Source of the DNA: Bacteroidales bacterium UBA6401
GTDB taxonomy: Bacteria > Bacteroidota > Bacteroidia > Bacteroidales > UBA932
NCBI GenBank assembly: GCA_002438635.1
Contig: DJPX01000026.1
Span: 6,923-70,922 of the forward strand
Length of the DNA stretch: 64,000 bases
Direction of reading: 5' to 3'
Part shown: positions 42,936 to 51,840 of the stretch, one piece after another
How positions within the stretch are numbered: position 1 is the stretch's first letter
Layout of the letters: each line of letters opens with the position of its first letter
Notes under the pieces: generated by a model
Seen by the model: only the letters and a program-made list of their open reading frames with translations
Databases searched by the model: none
What the model was told of the DNA's origin: nothing
Made by a program: the position numbers and the translations under genes

Positions 42936-43565
42936 ATGAAACAACTTTCAGTTTACAAAATCGACGGAACAGAATCCGGAAAGCAGGTTACTCTTGATGA
43001 GAAGGTATTCGGTATCACACCGAACGACCATGCCATTTACCTGGATGTAGTTCAGTATCTCGCTAATCAGCGTCAGGGAACATCTAAGACAAAAGACCGC
43101 AGTGAGAATGCTCACAGCACGAAGAAGCTTGGCCGTCAGAAAGGTGGTGGCGGAGCACGTCATGGTTCTCTTAAAGCAGGTATATTCGTAGGTGGAGGTA
43201 CCATTCACGGACCTAAGCCACGTTGCTATTGGCACAAGCTTAATAAGAAGGTAAAATCTCTTGCGCGCTGCTCTGCTCTTTCTTACAAGGCTGCAGCTGA
43301 GGCTATTACTTTCGTAGAGCCATTCACTATGGAGGCTCCTAAGACTAAGGAGTTTATCAAGATTCTTGAGAATATCAAGGCCGGTGATCGTAAAGTGCTT
43401 TTCGTGCTCCCTGCTAATTCAAACAATATTTTCCTTTCATCCCGTAACCTTCAGAATGTGAATGTCATTACAGTGGACGAAATCAATACCTATACTATTA
43501 TGAATGCTAATTCAATAGTATTTGTAGATGGCGTTCAGGACATCCTTTCAGCTAGGGTTAAATAA
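42936..43565 (+). CDS. rplD: 50S ribosomal protein L4
   Basis: 209 residues. The start is the ATG at 42936, five bases after the rplC stop; the longer frame overlaps rplC. The extended loop KKLGRQKGGGGARHGSLKAG, which lines the exit tunnel, and the IFVGGGTIHGPKPR segment are typical. In E. coli L4 also represses its own operon; no similar leader structure is seen here. Confidence 0.97.
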   Translation: MKQLSVYKIDGTESGKQVTLDEKVFGITPNDHAIYLDVVQYLANQRQGTSKTKDRSENAHSTKKLGRQKGGGGARHGSLKAGIFVGGGTIHGPKPRCYWHKLNKKVKSLARCSALSYKAAAEAITFVEPFTMEAPKTKEFIKILENIKAGDRKVLFVLPANSNNIFLSSRNLQNVNVITVDEINTYTIMNANSIVFVDGVQDILSARVK

Positions 43566-43578
43566 AACTAGATAAGAG

Positions 43579-43869
43579 ATGGGAATTTTAATTAAGCCAA
43601 TCGTTACAGAGAAGTTGACGGATCAGGGCGAAAAGTTGAACCGTTATGGCTTTGTGGTAGATCGCAAAGCGAACAAACTTCAGATTAAGGACGCAGTTGA
43701 GAAAGCCTATGGCGTTTCTGTGGCTGATGTCAATACAGTTAACTATCACGGAAAGAGAAAACAGCGCTATACAAAGGCTGGGCTTCTTCGTGGCCGCATG
43801 AATCACTTCAAGAAAGCTTATGTAACTCTTGCAGGTGAGGATAAGATAGATTTTTACGCTAACATCTAG
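43579..43869 (+). CDS. rplW: 50S ribosomal protein L23
   Basis: 96 residues. IKPIVTEKLTDQGEKLNRYGFVVD at the start and VADVNTVNYHGKRKQRYTKAG in the tunnel-side loop are typical of L23, the docking site for trigger factor and SRP. 13 bp after rplD. Confidence 0.96.
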   Translation: MGILIKPIVTEKLTDQGEKLNRYGFVVDRKANKLQIKDAVEKAYGVSVADVNTVNYHGKRKQRYTKAGLLRGRMNHFKKAYVTLAGEDKIDFYANI

Positions 43870-43881
43870 GAGGAATAGACA

Positions 43882-44706
43882 ATGGCAATTAAGAAATTTA
43901 AACCTACGACCCCAGGTCAAAGGAATAAGGCTATAAGCGCTTTTGATGAAATCACCACAAGCAAGCCTCAAAAGTCGTTGCTCGCTCCTCTTAAGAGAAC
44001 GGGCGGTAGAAACAATACTGGTCAAATGACCATGCGCTATATCGGTGGCGGACATAAGAAGATGTATCGTATAATCGATTTCTTGCGTAATAAAGACAAC
44101 GTTCCTGCAGAGGTTCTTACCATCGAGTACGACCCTAATCGTAGCGCACGTATTGCTCTCGTTCAGTATGAGGATGGAGAGAAGCGTTATATTATCGCTC
44201 CGGCAGGACTTAAGGTAGGCCAGAAGGTTGAATCCGGAAGCGGAATTGCACCTGAGGTCGGTAACACTCTTCCTCTAAGCGAGATTCCTGTAGGTACAAT
44301 GATTCACGCTATTGAGCTTCGTCCAGGACAAGGCGCCGCTATGGCGCGTTCTGCCGGTACATTTGCTCAACTTGCAGCACGTGAAGGGAATCATGCCGTA
44401 CTTCGTCTCCCTTCAGGTGAGACCCGTATGGTTTTGGTAACCTGCCGTGCTACAGTAGGTGTCGTATCTAACGGAGATCACAATTTGGAGTCTTACGGAA
44501 AGGCTGGTCGTAGCCGCTGGCTCGGCCGTCGTCCACATAACCGTGGTGTTGTTATGAACCCTCACGATCACCCTATGGGAGGTGGTGAAGGACGTGCATC
44601 CGGTGGACATCCTCGTTCACGTAAGGGCTTGCCAGCTAAGGGATACAAGACACGTAATCCTAAGGCTACTTCAAACAAGTTCATTATTGAAAGAAGAAAG
44701 AAATAA
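43882..44706 (+). CDS. rplB: 50S ribosomal protein L2
   Basis: 274 residues. Signature GRNNTGQMTMRYIGGGHKK at the N-terminal OB domain and HPMGGGEGRASGGHPRSRKG near the peptidyl-transferase centre. An AGGAG site lies about 8 nt before the ATG. Confidence 0.98.
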   Translation: MAIKKFKPTTPGQRNKAISAFDEITTSKPQKSLLAPLKRTGGRNNTGQMTMRYIGGGHKKMYRIIDFLRNKDNVPAEVLTIEYDPNRSARIALVQYEDGEKRYIIAPAGLKVGQKVESGSGIAPEVGNTLPLSEIPVGTMIHAIELRPGQGAAMARSAGTFAQLAAREGNHAVLRLPSGETRMVLVTCRATVGVVSNGDHNLESYGKAGRSRWLGRRPHNRGVVMNPHDHPMGGGEGRASGGHPRSRKGLPAKGYKTRNPKATSNKFIIERRKK

Positions 44707-44728
44707 TAGGAATTAAACTTTAGAGATT

Positions 44729-45001
44729 ATGAGTCGTTCATTAAGAAAAGGTCCATATATCCAAGAAGCTTTGGAAAAGAAGATTCTTGCTATGAATGAT
44801 GGTAGCAAGAAAAAAGAGGTGGTCAAGACTTGGTCTCGTGCCAGTATGATTTCCCCTGACTTCATAGGACACACAATAGCAGTTCATAACGGAAACAAGT
44901 TTATTCCTGTTTATGTAACTGAACAAATGGTAGGTCACAAACTCGGTGAGTTCGCTCCTACTCGTACTTTCAGAGGTCACTCTGGTAATAACAAGAAATA
45001 A
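44729..45001 (+). CDS. rpsS: 30S ribosomal protein S19
   Basis: 90 residues. SRSLRKGPYIQEALEKKI at the start and IAVHNGNKFIPVYVTEQMVGHKLGEFAPTRTF further on; binds 16S rRNA in the 30S head. Confidence 0.97.
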   Translation: MSRSLRKGPYIQEALEKKILAMNDGSKKKEVVKTWSRASMISPDFIGHTIAVHNGNKFIPVYVTEQMVGHKLGEFAPTRTFRGHSGNNKK

Positions 45002-45012
45002 GGAGAAAAGAA

Positions 45013-45429
45013 ATGGGATCTCGTAAAAGACTTATGGCCGAAAAGCTCAAGGAGCAGAAAAAGGCCACAGCTGTAGCAAAGCTTAACGATGTACCTACAT
45101 CTCCTCGCAAAATGCGTCTTGTTGCAGACACCGTGAGAGGAGTTGAGGTGAACCGCGCGCTCGATCTTCTGAAATTCTCTAAGAGAGAGGCAGCAGGTCG
45201 TCTGGCAGTTCTACTTAAGAGTGCTATCACTAACTGGGAGGCTAAAAACCCAGAGAAATCAAAAGAACTGGACAATGGTAATGTTATTGTAAAGACCATT
45301 ATGGTCGACCCGGGTCGTACGCTTAAGCGTATTCGTCCTTGCCCACAGGGAAGAGCCGGACGTATCCGTAAGCGTTCGAACCACGTTACGATTGTTCTTG
45401 ATGTTAAACAACCAGTAGAGAACAAATAA
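45013..45429 (+). CDS. rplV: 30S-50S operon protein L22
   Basis: 138 residues. 50S protein L22, with DVPTSPRKMRLVADTVRG, RAAGRLAVLL-like core and the tunnel hairpin RIRPCPQGRAGRIRKRSNHVTIVL. The start at 45013 has AGGAG about 9 nt upstream and gives a lysine-rich extension of about 25 residues before the L22 core. Confidence 0.96.
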   Translation: MGSRKRLMAEKLKEQKKATAVAKLNDVPTSPRKMRLVADTVRGVEVNRALDLLKFSKREAAGRLAVLLKSAITNWEAKNPEKSKELDNGNVIVKTIMVDPGRTLKRIRPCPQGRAGRIRKRSNHVTIVLDVKQPVENK

Positions 45430-45430
45430 T

Positions 45431-46180
45431 ATGGGACAGAAAACTAATCCTATCAGCAACCGTATCGGTATCACACGTGGTTGGGACTCTAACTGGTGTG
45501 GTGGAAATTATGCGGAGAAAATCGCGGAAGATTTCGAAATCCGCAAATATCTTAACAACCGTCTTGCTAAGGCCTCTATATCTAAGATAGTTATAGAGAG
45601 AACGCTTAAGCTTATTACTGTAACTATCTATGCTGCACGCCCTGGATTTATTATCGGAAAGGGTGGCACAGAGGTAGATAAACTTAAAGAAGAGCTTAAG
45701 AAAGTAACGAAGAAGGACGTTCAGATTAATATCTACGAAGTTAAGAAGCCGGAAGTAGATGCTCATATTGTAGCGGATTCGATCGCTCGTCAAATTGAAG
45801 GACGTGTAAGTTATCGTAGAGCTATCAAGATGGCCGTTGCTAACACTATGCGTGTGGGAGCGGAGGGTATCAAGGTTCAGATCAGTGGTCGTGTAGGCGG
45901 CGCTGAAATGGCTCGTAGCGAGATGTTCAAGGAAGGCCGTACACCTCTTCACACATTCCGCGCAGATATTGATTATGCACTTGCAGTAGCAAATACAAAA
46001 GTCGGTGCTTTGGGTATCAAGGTTTGGATTTGCAATGGCGAGAAATATGGCAAGCAGGATCTTACTCCGGCCGCACTGGCAGCTTCAAATGCACAGGCTG
46101 CAGGTACAGGTCGTCAGGGCGGACGTAATGATCGTGGTGGACGTCGTAACGATCGTCGTTCTCGCAGAGACAATAAGTAA
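45431..46180 (+). CDS. rpsC: 30S ribosomal protein S3
   Basis: 249 residues. GQKTNPISNRIGITRGWDSNWC at the start, the KH domain GFIIGKGGTEVDKL, and a C-terminal tail rich in Arg, Gly and Asn (RQGGRNDRGGRRNDRRSRR). Helps form the mRNA entry channel. It is followed by a strong terminator instead of rplP, which normally comes next. Confidence 0.97.
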   Translation: MGQKTNPISNRIGITRGWDSNWCGGNYAEKIAEDFEIRKYLNNRLAKASISKIVIERTLKLITVTIYAARPGFIIGKGGTEVDKLKEELKKVTKKDVQINIYEVKKPEVDAHIVADSIARQIEGRVSYRRAIKMAVANTMRVGAEGIKVQISGRVGGAEMARSEMFKEGRTPLHTFRADIDYALAVANTKVGALGIKVWICNGEKYGKQDLTPAALAASNAQAAGTGRQGGRNDRGGRRNDRRSRRDNK

Positions 46181-46205
46181 TTTTCACGTAGAAAATAGTT
46201 ATATT

Positions 46206-46241
46206 AGCGGTCGGTTTCTTTTTGAGGCCGACCGCTTTTTT
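46206..46241 (+). terminator. Intrinsic terminator of the rplC-rpsC operon
   Basis: Perfect 9-bp stem AGCGGTCGG/CCGACCGCT, 13-nt loop, then six T. It lies 26 bp after the rpsC stop. Confidence 0.88.
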
Positions 46242-46263
46242 GATTGTTAATTCATTTTTGTAT

Positions 46264-47085
46264 ATGAGAAGGTTATTTTTACTTTTGAGTCTTGTTGTCC
46301 CGTTCTTTTTTAGCTGTTCTGGACAATCGGAAGACAAAAGGCTTGAGGCATTTAATAATGATGCCCAAAGTTTATTCGATAGTTTTAATTCGCAGTATCA
46401 GAAGACGGTTTCGGATACGAGCCTTACAATTGAAAGCAAACACGCTATCCTTGATTCGTTGTATGGAGAAATAGTTGACACTCAATTGAGGGATTTGTGT
46501 CTTAAAACTATTAAAGATAACGCAAACAATAGTGTGGGAGTGGCCGCATTGAAGGTTCTGTATAGAAATGTAGAGATGACTCCACAACAGATGAAAGAAT
46601 TGATCAATACATTGGGATCCAAAGCCGGAAATGATGAAACTGTAAAGCAGATATCGTCTACTATTGAAGCTACTTTATCAACTTCTGAAGGCTCTATGTT
46701 CAAGGACTTCGAAGTGGATGGTGTGAAACTTTCTAATTTCGTGGGAAAAGGAAAATATGTTCTTGTGGATTTCTGGGCAAGCTGGTGCGGGCCTTGTAAG
46801 GAGGAAATTCCTACTATTGCTAAGGTTTACGAGAAGTATGCTGGTGCTGATTTCGATGTGTTAAGTGTAGCTGTGTGGGATAAGCCGGAAGACACGAAGA
46901 AAGCTGCAGGCGAGCTTGGCATTGTGTGGAATCAGATTATTAATGCACAAAAAGTTGCATCTGACACATACGGGTTCAATAGCATTCCTCAGATTATGCT
47001 CTTTGGCCCAGATGGAACATTACTCAAGCGTAATCTTCGTGGAGAAGAAATAGAGAAGGCTGTAAAGGAAGCCCTTGGACGTTAA
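46264..47085 (+). CDS. TlpA-type thioredoxin-fold lipoprotein
   Basis: 273 residues. The start at 46264 (MRRLFLLLSLVVPFFFSC) gives a lipoprotein signal with Cys18; the longer frame would run into the terminator. A helical N-terminal domain (about 25-145) precedes the thioredoxin domain with DFWASWCGPCKEEIP (redox CxxC) and the cis-Pro in NSIPQIMLFGPDGTLL. Such proteins reduce periplasmic disulfides, for example in cytochrome or exported-protein maturation. It overlaps uvrC by 11 bp. Confidence 0.92.
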   Translation: MRRLFLLLSLVVPFFFSCSGQSEDKRLEAFNNDAQSLFDSFNSQYQKTVSDTSLTIESKHAILDSLYGEIVDTQLRDLCLKTIKDNANNSVGVAALKVLYRNVEMTPQQMKELINTLGSKAGNDETVKQISSTIEATLSTSEGSMFKDFEVDGVKLSNFVGKGKYVLVDFWASWCGPCKEEIPTIAKVYEKYAGADFDVLSVAVWDKPEDTKKAAGELGIVWNQIINAQKVASDTYGFNSIPQIMLFGPDGTLLKRNLRGEEIEKAVKEALGR

Positions 47086-48874
47086 AGAAAAAATAGCATT
47101 ATTTCCACATTCCCCCGGTGTCTATAGATATTATAACTCCGAGGGAGTTGTGATTTATGTGGGTAAAGCGAAGGATCTTCACAAAAGGGTAGCACAATAT
47201 TTTGTTCCTCCAGAAAGGCTTAATACTAAGACGCGTGCTCTTGTAAGCAAGATCGCAGATGCGCAATATTCTGTAGTGGATAGTGAGTCAGATGCACTAT
47301 TGCTGGAGAATAATCTTATCAAGCAATATAAGCCTAAATATAATATTCTTTTAAAGGACTCGAAGACATATCCGTGGATATGTGTAAGTTCAGAGGCATA
47401 TCCGAGAGTTTACCTAACTCGGCGCGTTGAAAAAAATGGTTCAAAGTACTTTGGACCGTACAGTTCTGCATACCACGCGAAAAAATTATTGGAGTTTATT
47501 AGATCTTTATACCCGATTCGTTCGTGTAATCTTAAAATAGACGAGGCGGCGATAGCAAAGGGAAAGTTTCGGCCTTGTCTAGACTATCATTTAGGTCGTT
47601 GTCTTGGGTGTTGTATAGGTGCTGTTAGTATGGAGGACTATCGGAAGAAGATAGATGAGATTATACTAATTCTAAAAGGTGAAACATCGGCTCTTATAAA
47701 AGATTATAAGATGAGGATGTCCGAGGCGGCGAAGGATTTGAAGTTCGAATTGGCCCAAGTCTATAAGACAAGAATAGATTTGCTGTCAGAGCATTATAGT
47801 AAAAGCATAGTAAGTGGAAGTGCTGATATAAATGCTGATGTTTTCTCGCTTGTTATAGATGCATCTCGTGCTTTCGGAAATTATATGCGAATAAAGAATG
47901 GTGCCGTGATACAGTCTTTGAATTTGGAATTCAGACTAGGCATAGAGGAATCGCAAGAATCGGTACTCAGCACGTTTATAGCAGAGATAGAAAGTCGCGT
48001 AGGGCATCTTAGCCGAGAAGTCATAGTACCATTTCTTCCAGATGTGTCAATAGAAGGTGTGGAATTTAAGATTCCGTCGAGAGGAGAAAGGCTTTCGCTT
48101 TTAGAACTTAGTTTGAAAAATGCTCGGGAATTTCACTTTAATTCGCTACGTCAGTTAGAAAAAACTGATCCGGCTGAATTCAAAAAGGATGCGCTTGAAC
48201 AACTAAAGGGTGCTTTGGGTATGTCGGTACTTCCCACCCATATCGAGTGCTTTGATAACTCGAATATACAGGGCACTAATCCTGTGGCATCCTGTGTGGT
48301 TTTTAGAGATGGACTTCCTTCGAAAAAGGATTATCGCAAATTCAAAATAAAGACTGTTGTCGGTGCAGATGATTATGCATCCATGTATGAAGTTGTTCAT
48401 CGTAGGTATTCCCGAATGAAAGAAGAAGCTCCGGACGATCTTCCTCAATTGGTTATAATCGATGGTGGCAAGGGCCAACTGGGGTTCGCATACAGGGCTA
48501 TAGAAGATCTTGGCCTTCAAAATAAGATGGTTATGGTAGGATTGGCCAAGAGAATGGAGGAAATAGTGCGTCTTGATGATCCATATCCGCTATTTCTGGA
48601 TAGAAACTCGCAGGCGTTTAGAGTGGTGACGCATATTAGGGATGAGGCGCATCGTTTCGGAATTACATTCCATAGATCTTTGCGTTCAAAGGCGCAGGTT
48701 CATTCGGCTCTTACTTCGATTTCGGGAGTAGGAGAGCGCACTGCGCAGCGTCTGTTGATGCATTTCGGAAGTGTGCCACGTATAGCCTCGGCTAGTGAGG
48801 AGGAAATTGCTGCTTTGGTAGGGCCGGCATTGGCAGAGAAAATTAAAAAAGAGCTTAGTACAAATGATAAATGA
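47075..48874 (+). CDS. uvrC: UvrABC system protein C
   Basis: 599 residues from a TTG start at 47075; no in-frame ATG lies early enough, since the GIY-YIG nuclease domain begins at about residue 13 (GVYRYYNSEGVVIYVGKAKD). A cysteine-rich segment (RSCNLK and RPCLDYHLGRCLGCC) follows, then the UVR motif (about 203-237), the RNase H-like second nuclease and a C-terminal double helix-hairpin-helix (SISGVGERTAQRLLMHFGS). It makes both incisions in nucleotide excision repair. The TTG start overlaps the TlpA gene end and may keep expression low. Confidence 0.96.
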   Translation: MDVKEKIALFPHSPGVYRYYNSEGVVIYVGKAKDLHKRVAQYFVPPERLNTKTRALVSKIADAQYSVVDSESDALLLENNLIKQYKPKYNILLKDSKTYPWICVSSEAYPRVYLTRRVEKNGSKYFGPYSSAYHAKKLLEFIRSLYPIRSCNLKIDEAAIAKGKFRPCLDYHLGRCLGCCIGAVSMEDYRKKIDEIILILKGETSALIKDYKMRMSEAAKDLKFELAQVYKTRIDLLSEHYSKSIVSGSADINADVFSLVIDASRAFGNYMRIKNGAVIQSLNLEFRLGIEESQESVLSTFIAEIESRVGHLSREVIVPFLPDVSIEGVEFKIPSRGERLSLLELSLKNAREFHFNSLRQLEKTDPAEFKKDALEQLKGALGMSVLPTHIECFDNSNIQGTNPVASCVVFRDGLPSKKDYRKFKIKTVVGADDYASMYEVVHRRYSRMKEEAPDDLPQLVIIDGGKGQLGFAYRAIEDLGLQNKMVMVGLAKRMEEIVRLDDPYPLFLDRNSQAFRVVTHIRDEAHRFGITFHRSLRSKAQVHSALTSISGVGERTAQRLLMHFGSVPRIASASEEEIAALVGPALAEKIKKELSTNDK

Positions 48875-49637
48875 AGATAAATTCAACAAGTGGTTTGGCT
48901 TGTTTATAATGGTCGGGATGAGTATTGCTGTATGTACTGTAACAGCGATGAAGTTAGGCGTCTCGCGTGAAGGTAAATCATTATTGCTACTATCAGCATT
49001 TGCCTCGCTTATGGGAGTCGTGGGTACTGTAACATCCGCAGTGGGCAAGGTTTACACTTATTTTTTCAGCTTTTTTGATGTGTTGATATATGGTATAATT
49101 TGCATTATCAACTGGAAAAATGGTGGGGCAGGGCTTGGTAATGGTTTGCTTCATTTGGTATATTTCGTGCCAATGCAGTTTGTGGGCTTTTTTCAGTGGA
49201 AAAAGCGTGAGACTTCGGGAGGGACAGTGCAGCCACGCAGGCTAACAATACTGCAGCGGTGGCTCAGTTTAGCGGTGTTTATTATTATGAGTGTGGGGGT
49301 ATATGTGGCGCTGGCCCACTTCGACCGAAGTTCGTCCGATGCTTTGATAAAAACTGCAGTGCTCCTTGATACTTTACCGGTGGTTTGTAATATAATAGGC
49401 CAATTCCTTATGTCTACGGCTTATATGGAGCAGTGGGTATTCTGGATAGCAGTAAATATCGCGTCTATTGCTATGTGGACATCGTCCTATAGGCATACAG
49501 GGGATTCCTTTACCTTAGTTTATATTATAAAGTATTGGTTTTATCTGTTTAATTGTTGTAATGGCCTTCGTATTTGGATAAAACTTTCTGCCCCTAAAAA
49601 GCAGCTTGACTCGGTTTCTGGCGGTTTTGTGGAATAA
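48864..49637 (+). CDS. pnuC: PnuC-family vitamin transporter
   Basis: 257 residues with seven or so membrane spans. FVPMQFVGFFQWKKR and EQWVFWIAVNIASIAMW (WxxxW-type substrate site) mark the PnuC/PnuT family, facilitators for nicotinamide riboside or thiamine. No TPP or other riboswitch is visible upstream, because the gene overlaps uvrC by 11 bp, so the substrate is open. Confidence 0.85.
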   Translation: MINEDKFNKWFGLFIMVGMSIAVCTVTAMKLGVSREGKSLLLLSAFASLMGVVGTVTSAVGKVYTYFFSFFDVLIYGIICIINWKNGGAGLGNGLLHLVYFVPMQFVGFFQWKKRETSGGTVQPRRLTILQRWLSLAVFIIMSVGVYVALAHFDRSSSDALIKTAVLLDTLPVVCNIIGQFLMSTAYMEQWVFWIAVNIASIAMWTSSYRHTGDSFTLVYIIKYWFYLFNCCNGLRIWIKLSAPKKQLDSVSGGFVE

Positions 49638-49656
49638 ATAAAAATAGTTATATTTG
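49626..49656 (+). promoter_or_regulatory. Promoter of acpP
   Basis: TTTG (49626-49629) and TATATTTG (49649-49656) are separated by 19 bp, within the Bacteroidota consensus. The -33 part overlaps the end of pnuC. Leader about 45 nt. Confidence 0.75.
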
Positions 49657-49709
49657 CTAGATAAACTTGGTTATAAATAATTATTATATAAACTTAAATC
49701 TTAATCAAA

Positions 49710-49961
49710 ATGGAGTACGCAGAAATTGTAAAGAAGGTACAGGATATCATCGTGGATAAGCTCGGTGTAAATCCTTCAGAAGTGACCGAAAACGCTAACT
49801 TTACTAATGATCTTGGCGCCGATTCTCTTGACACAGTAGAACTTCTTATGGAATTCGAAAAGGTCTTCGGCATTAAAATACCAGATGAGGAGACAGCTAA
49901 TATATCAACTGTCAAGGATGCTATAGACAAGGTTGCAGAAAAGCTTGGCGCAAGCAAGTAA
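49710..49961 (+). CDS. acpP: Acyl carrier protein
   Basis: 83 residues. The phosphopantetheine site is Ser39 in DLGADSLDTVELLMEFEKVFG; helices 1, 2 and 3 are typical and acidic. It carries growing acyl chains in fatty-acid synthesis. It stands alone between its own promoter and terminator; fabF, the usual neighbour, is not adjacent. Confidence 0.96.
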   Translation: MEYAEIVKKVQDIIVDKLGVNPSEVTENANFTNDLGADSLDTVELLMEFEKVFGIKIPDEETANISTVKDAIDKVAEKLGASK

Positions 49962-49980
49962 TAATTTTTGCTAAAAAAAT

Positions 49981-50013
49981 AAAGGCGATCGAGGGTAATC
50001 TTCGGTCGCCTTT
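49981..50013. terminator. Bidirectional terminator between acpP and the DUF4270 gene
   Basis: 8-bp stem AAAGGCGA/TCGCCTTT with a 17-nt loop. A-rich on the left and T-rich on the right, so it can serve both convergent genes. Confidence 0.75.
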
Positions 50014-50024
50014 AATATTAAATG

Positions 50025-51689
50025 CTAGTCCTTTGGAATAGAAAATACGACTTTTAGCGTAGGTTTTCTTTCTGTATTTGTAGGGCCGCAAAGCGATGCA
50101 TTATAATAACTATCTTTATCCAACTCGTAGGATTTAGTGGTGGTCGTGTTGCTTCCACTGGCGTACATAGCAGCAAGCATATAACTATAGTAATTACTAT
50201 AGTAGCTTCCACTACCATATCCATAACCATAACTTCCTCCTCCATACATACTGTTGTAATAGTTCTGGTAGGCTAGATATTGAAGGTACTCGCTCATATC
50301 ACTATCGCTACTGCTGCTTGACGATGTGGTCTCTTGAACGCTCATAAGGAGCATCCAGATATCGTAATTACCAGTCTTGAATCCTTCGTCGCTTTCATCT
50401 TTCATTATCACTTGTTGAAGGTGGTATGTGATGTCAGGGGAGTAGATGCAAGTACTTCTATTGATATCACCTTTATTTTCGTTCTCCATACTTGAATCTG
50501 TCAATCCCATGTAGGATGAAGATTCTTTACTCCATATTCTACAGGTAGGACTTAAGCGTGGTGGAAAAGTTTTGTCAAGAAGCTGGTAATCAGTATCCAT
50601 TGAGAATGGAAGCACCAAGGTCGCTTTGTTTATAACTGCTTTCGAGTAATCTGCACTTGCTCTATTGTGCGCTAGAAGTGTATCTTGTATAGTGCGTATG
50701 GTAATGTTTCTTAATTCTTTTGCAGATACGACGGGCTTTAATCCTGCACCTCCTTCTACTAAGATGTCCTCGCCAGCCTTTCCTGCCAATTTTCTCGATT
50801 CGTGTTTGGTGAGATTGATGGCATACTGAGGAAATGTTCCATTAGAGTATTCCGTTATCAGTGAGTCTAGTGGAGTATATTCCAATGCGCCATAGTAAAA
50901 AAAGAAAGTAGTGTCCACGGCTCCCTTTTCTTCGTCGAAGATGGAATTAATGCTTAGCTCACCATAGTTACTTTCCAGATAGTATGACGTACTATTGTAG
51001 TTCATCTGGACATCGAAGGTGTTTATGCGTCCACCATTTGTCTCCGGCTTGTCAGTATAGATATAGATCCCCGGAAAAGCCTTGAAATAATCGTCCATCT
51101 GCTTGGATAATTTTAACCCGTTAGTTCCATTTATGAACTTCCACGCGAATTCGTCTGTGAAATTAAGTGTTAAATCAGACTTGCCATCTATGATAGGCGT
51201 CCCCTTAACTACGCTTGTCGTTCCGTATTTAACGAGACCTTTTATATCATTAGCGTCGATAAGTTTTTTATAATCTATGCCTTCTGCCAATTCGCGCACA
51301 TAGACGCGCTGTAGTATGCGTGCGTTTTCCTCTAATGAAACGGATGTAGTGTCAAAAGCAGCCGTCATAGAGAAATGATTGATTTTCTGTACTTTTCCGA
51401 AGTCGAGAGAGTCGTAGAGTGGAACTAGTGTAAGTGCACATTCTCTTGTACTCATCCCGAAAGTATCATCTTTTATGGCTCCTATGGTAATTCTAGAATT
51501 AGAGTACCCCGACAGACTATCGGCCATTCTCATTTCGATTTCACTTATAGGGATTTCAGCCGAGTATAAATCATATCTGCTATCTATAGGAATATAATCC
51601 CCACCTATTTCATTATTAATGTTAACACAAGAAAGGCAGTTAAAGATAACTGCTCCTAGTATTACATGTCCAATCGATTTTCTTATCAT
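50025..51689 (-). CDS. DUF4270 family lipoprotein
   Basis: 554 residues. Lipobox NCLSC (Cys about 21). The DUF4270 body is marked by YSAEIPISEIEMRMADSLSG-like and DDTFGMSTRECALTLVP segments. Close to the C-terminus (about 455-515) lie a Ser run and a Tyr/Gly/Ser-rich low-complexity stretch (YGGGSYGYGYGSGSYYSN), then the conserved ending PTLKVVFSIPK. In this phylum the family often neighbours the short glycogen-synthase-like gene, as here. Function unknown; outer-membrane or surface location. Confidence 0.85.
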   Translation of the reverse strand: MIRKSIGHVILGAVIFNCLSCVNINNEIGGDYIPIDSRYDLYSAEIPISEIEMRMADSLSGYSNSRITIGAIKDDTFGMSTRECALTLVPLYDSLDFGKVQKINHFSMTAAFDTTSVSLEENARILQRVYVRELAEGIDYKKLIDANDIKGLVKYGTTSVVKGTPIIDGKSDLTLNFTDEFAWKFINGTNGLKLSKQMDDYFKAFPGIYIYTDKPETNGGRINTFDVQMNYNSTSYYLESNYGELSINSIFDEEKGAVDTTFFFYYGALEYTPLDSLITEYSNGTFPQYAINLTKHESRKLAGKAGEDILVEGGAGLKPVVSAKELRNITIRTIQDTLLAHNRASADYSKAVINKATLVLPFSMDTDYQLLDKTFPPRLSPTCRIWSKESSSYMGLTDSSMENENKGDINRSTCIYSPDITYHLQQVIMKDESDEGFKTGNYDIWMLLMSVQETTSSSSSSDSDMSEYLQYLAYQNYYNSMYGGGSYGYGYGSGSYYSNYYSYMLAAMYASGSNTTTTKSYELDKDSYYNASLCGPTNTERKPTLKVVFSIPKD

Positions 51690-51792
51690 CGAAATCTTGT
51701 AAATATAAAATTAACCTAACTATGAAGAAAATGCATTAAGTAACCTTCAAAAAATAACCTGCATCATCTTAGTAAATCTTTTTGGTTCCTCT

Positions 51793-51840
51793 AAAATCTC
51801 ATTCTAATCTGACGCAACTTATTGTTTTTCACGTTACTAA
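51793..51840 (-). repeat. Dispersed ~47-bp intergenic repeat, copy B
   Basis: Reverse-strand match to copy A (5877-5922): starts TTAGTAACGTGAAAAA at 51840 and ends AATGAGATTTT at 51793. Its first bases include the stop codon of the glycogen-synthase-like gene. Its end lies 103 bp before the DUF4270 start, in the same orientation, like copy A before tsaE. Confidence 0.8.

Noticed and set aside
43588..44055. 155-codon open frame antisense to rplW-rplB
   Set aside because: Lies opposite two certain ribosomal genes with no promoter.
45404..45952. 182-codon open frame antisense to rpsC
   Set aside because: It is a shadow of the codon bias in the ribosomal gene; no start signal, no known domain, and rpsC is certain.
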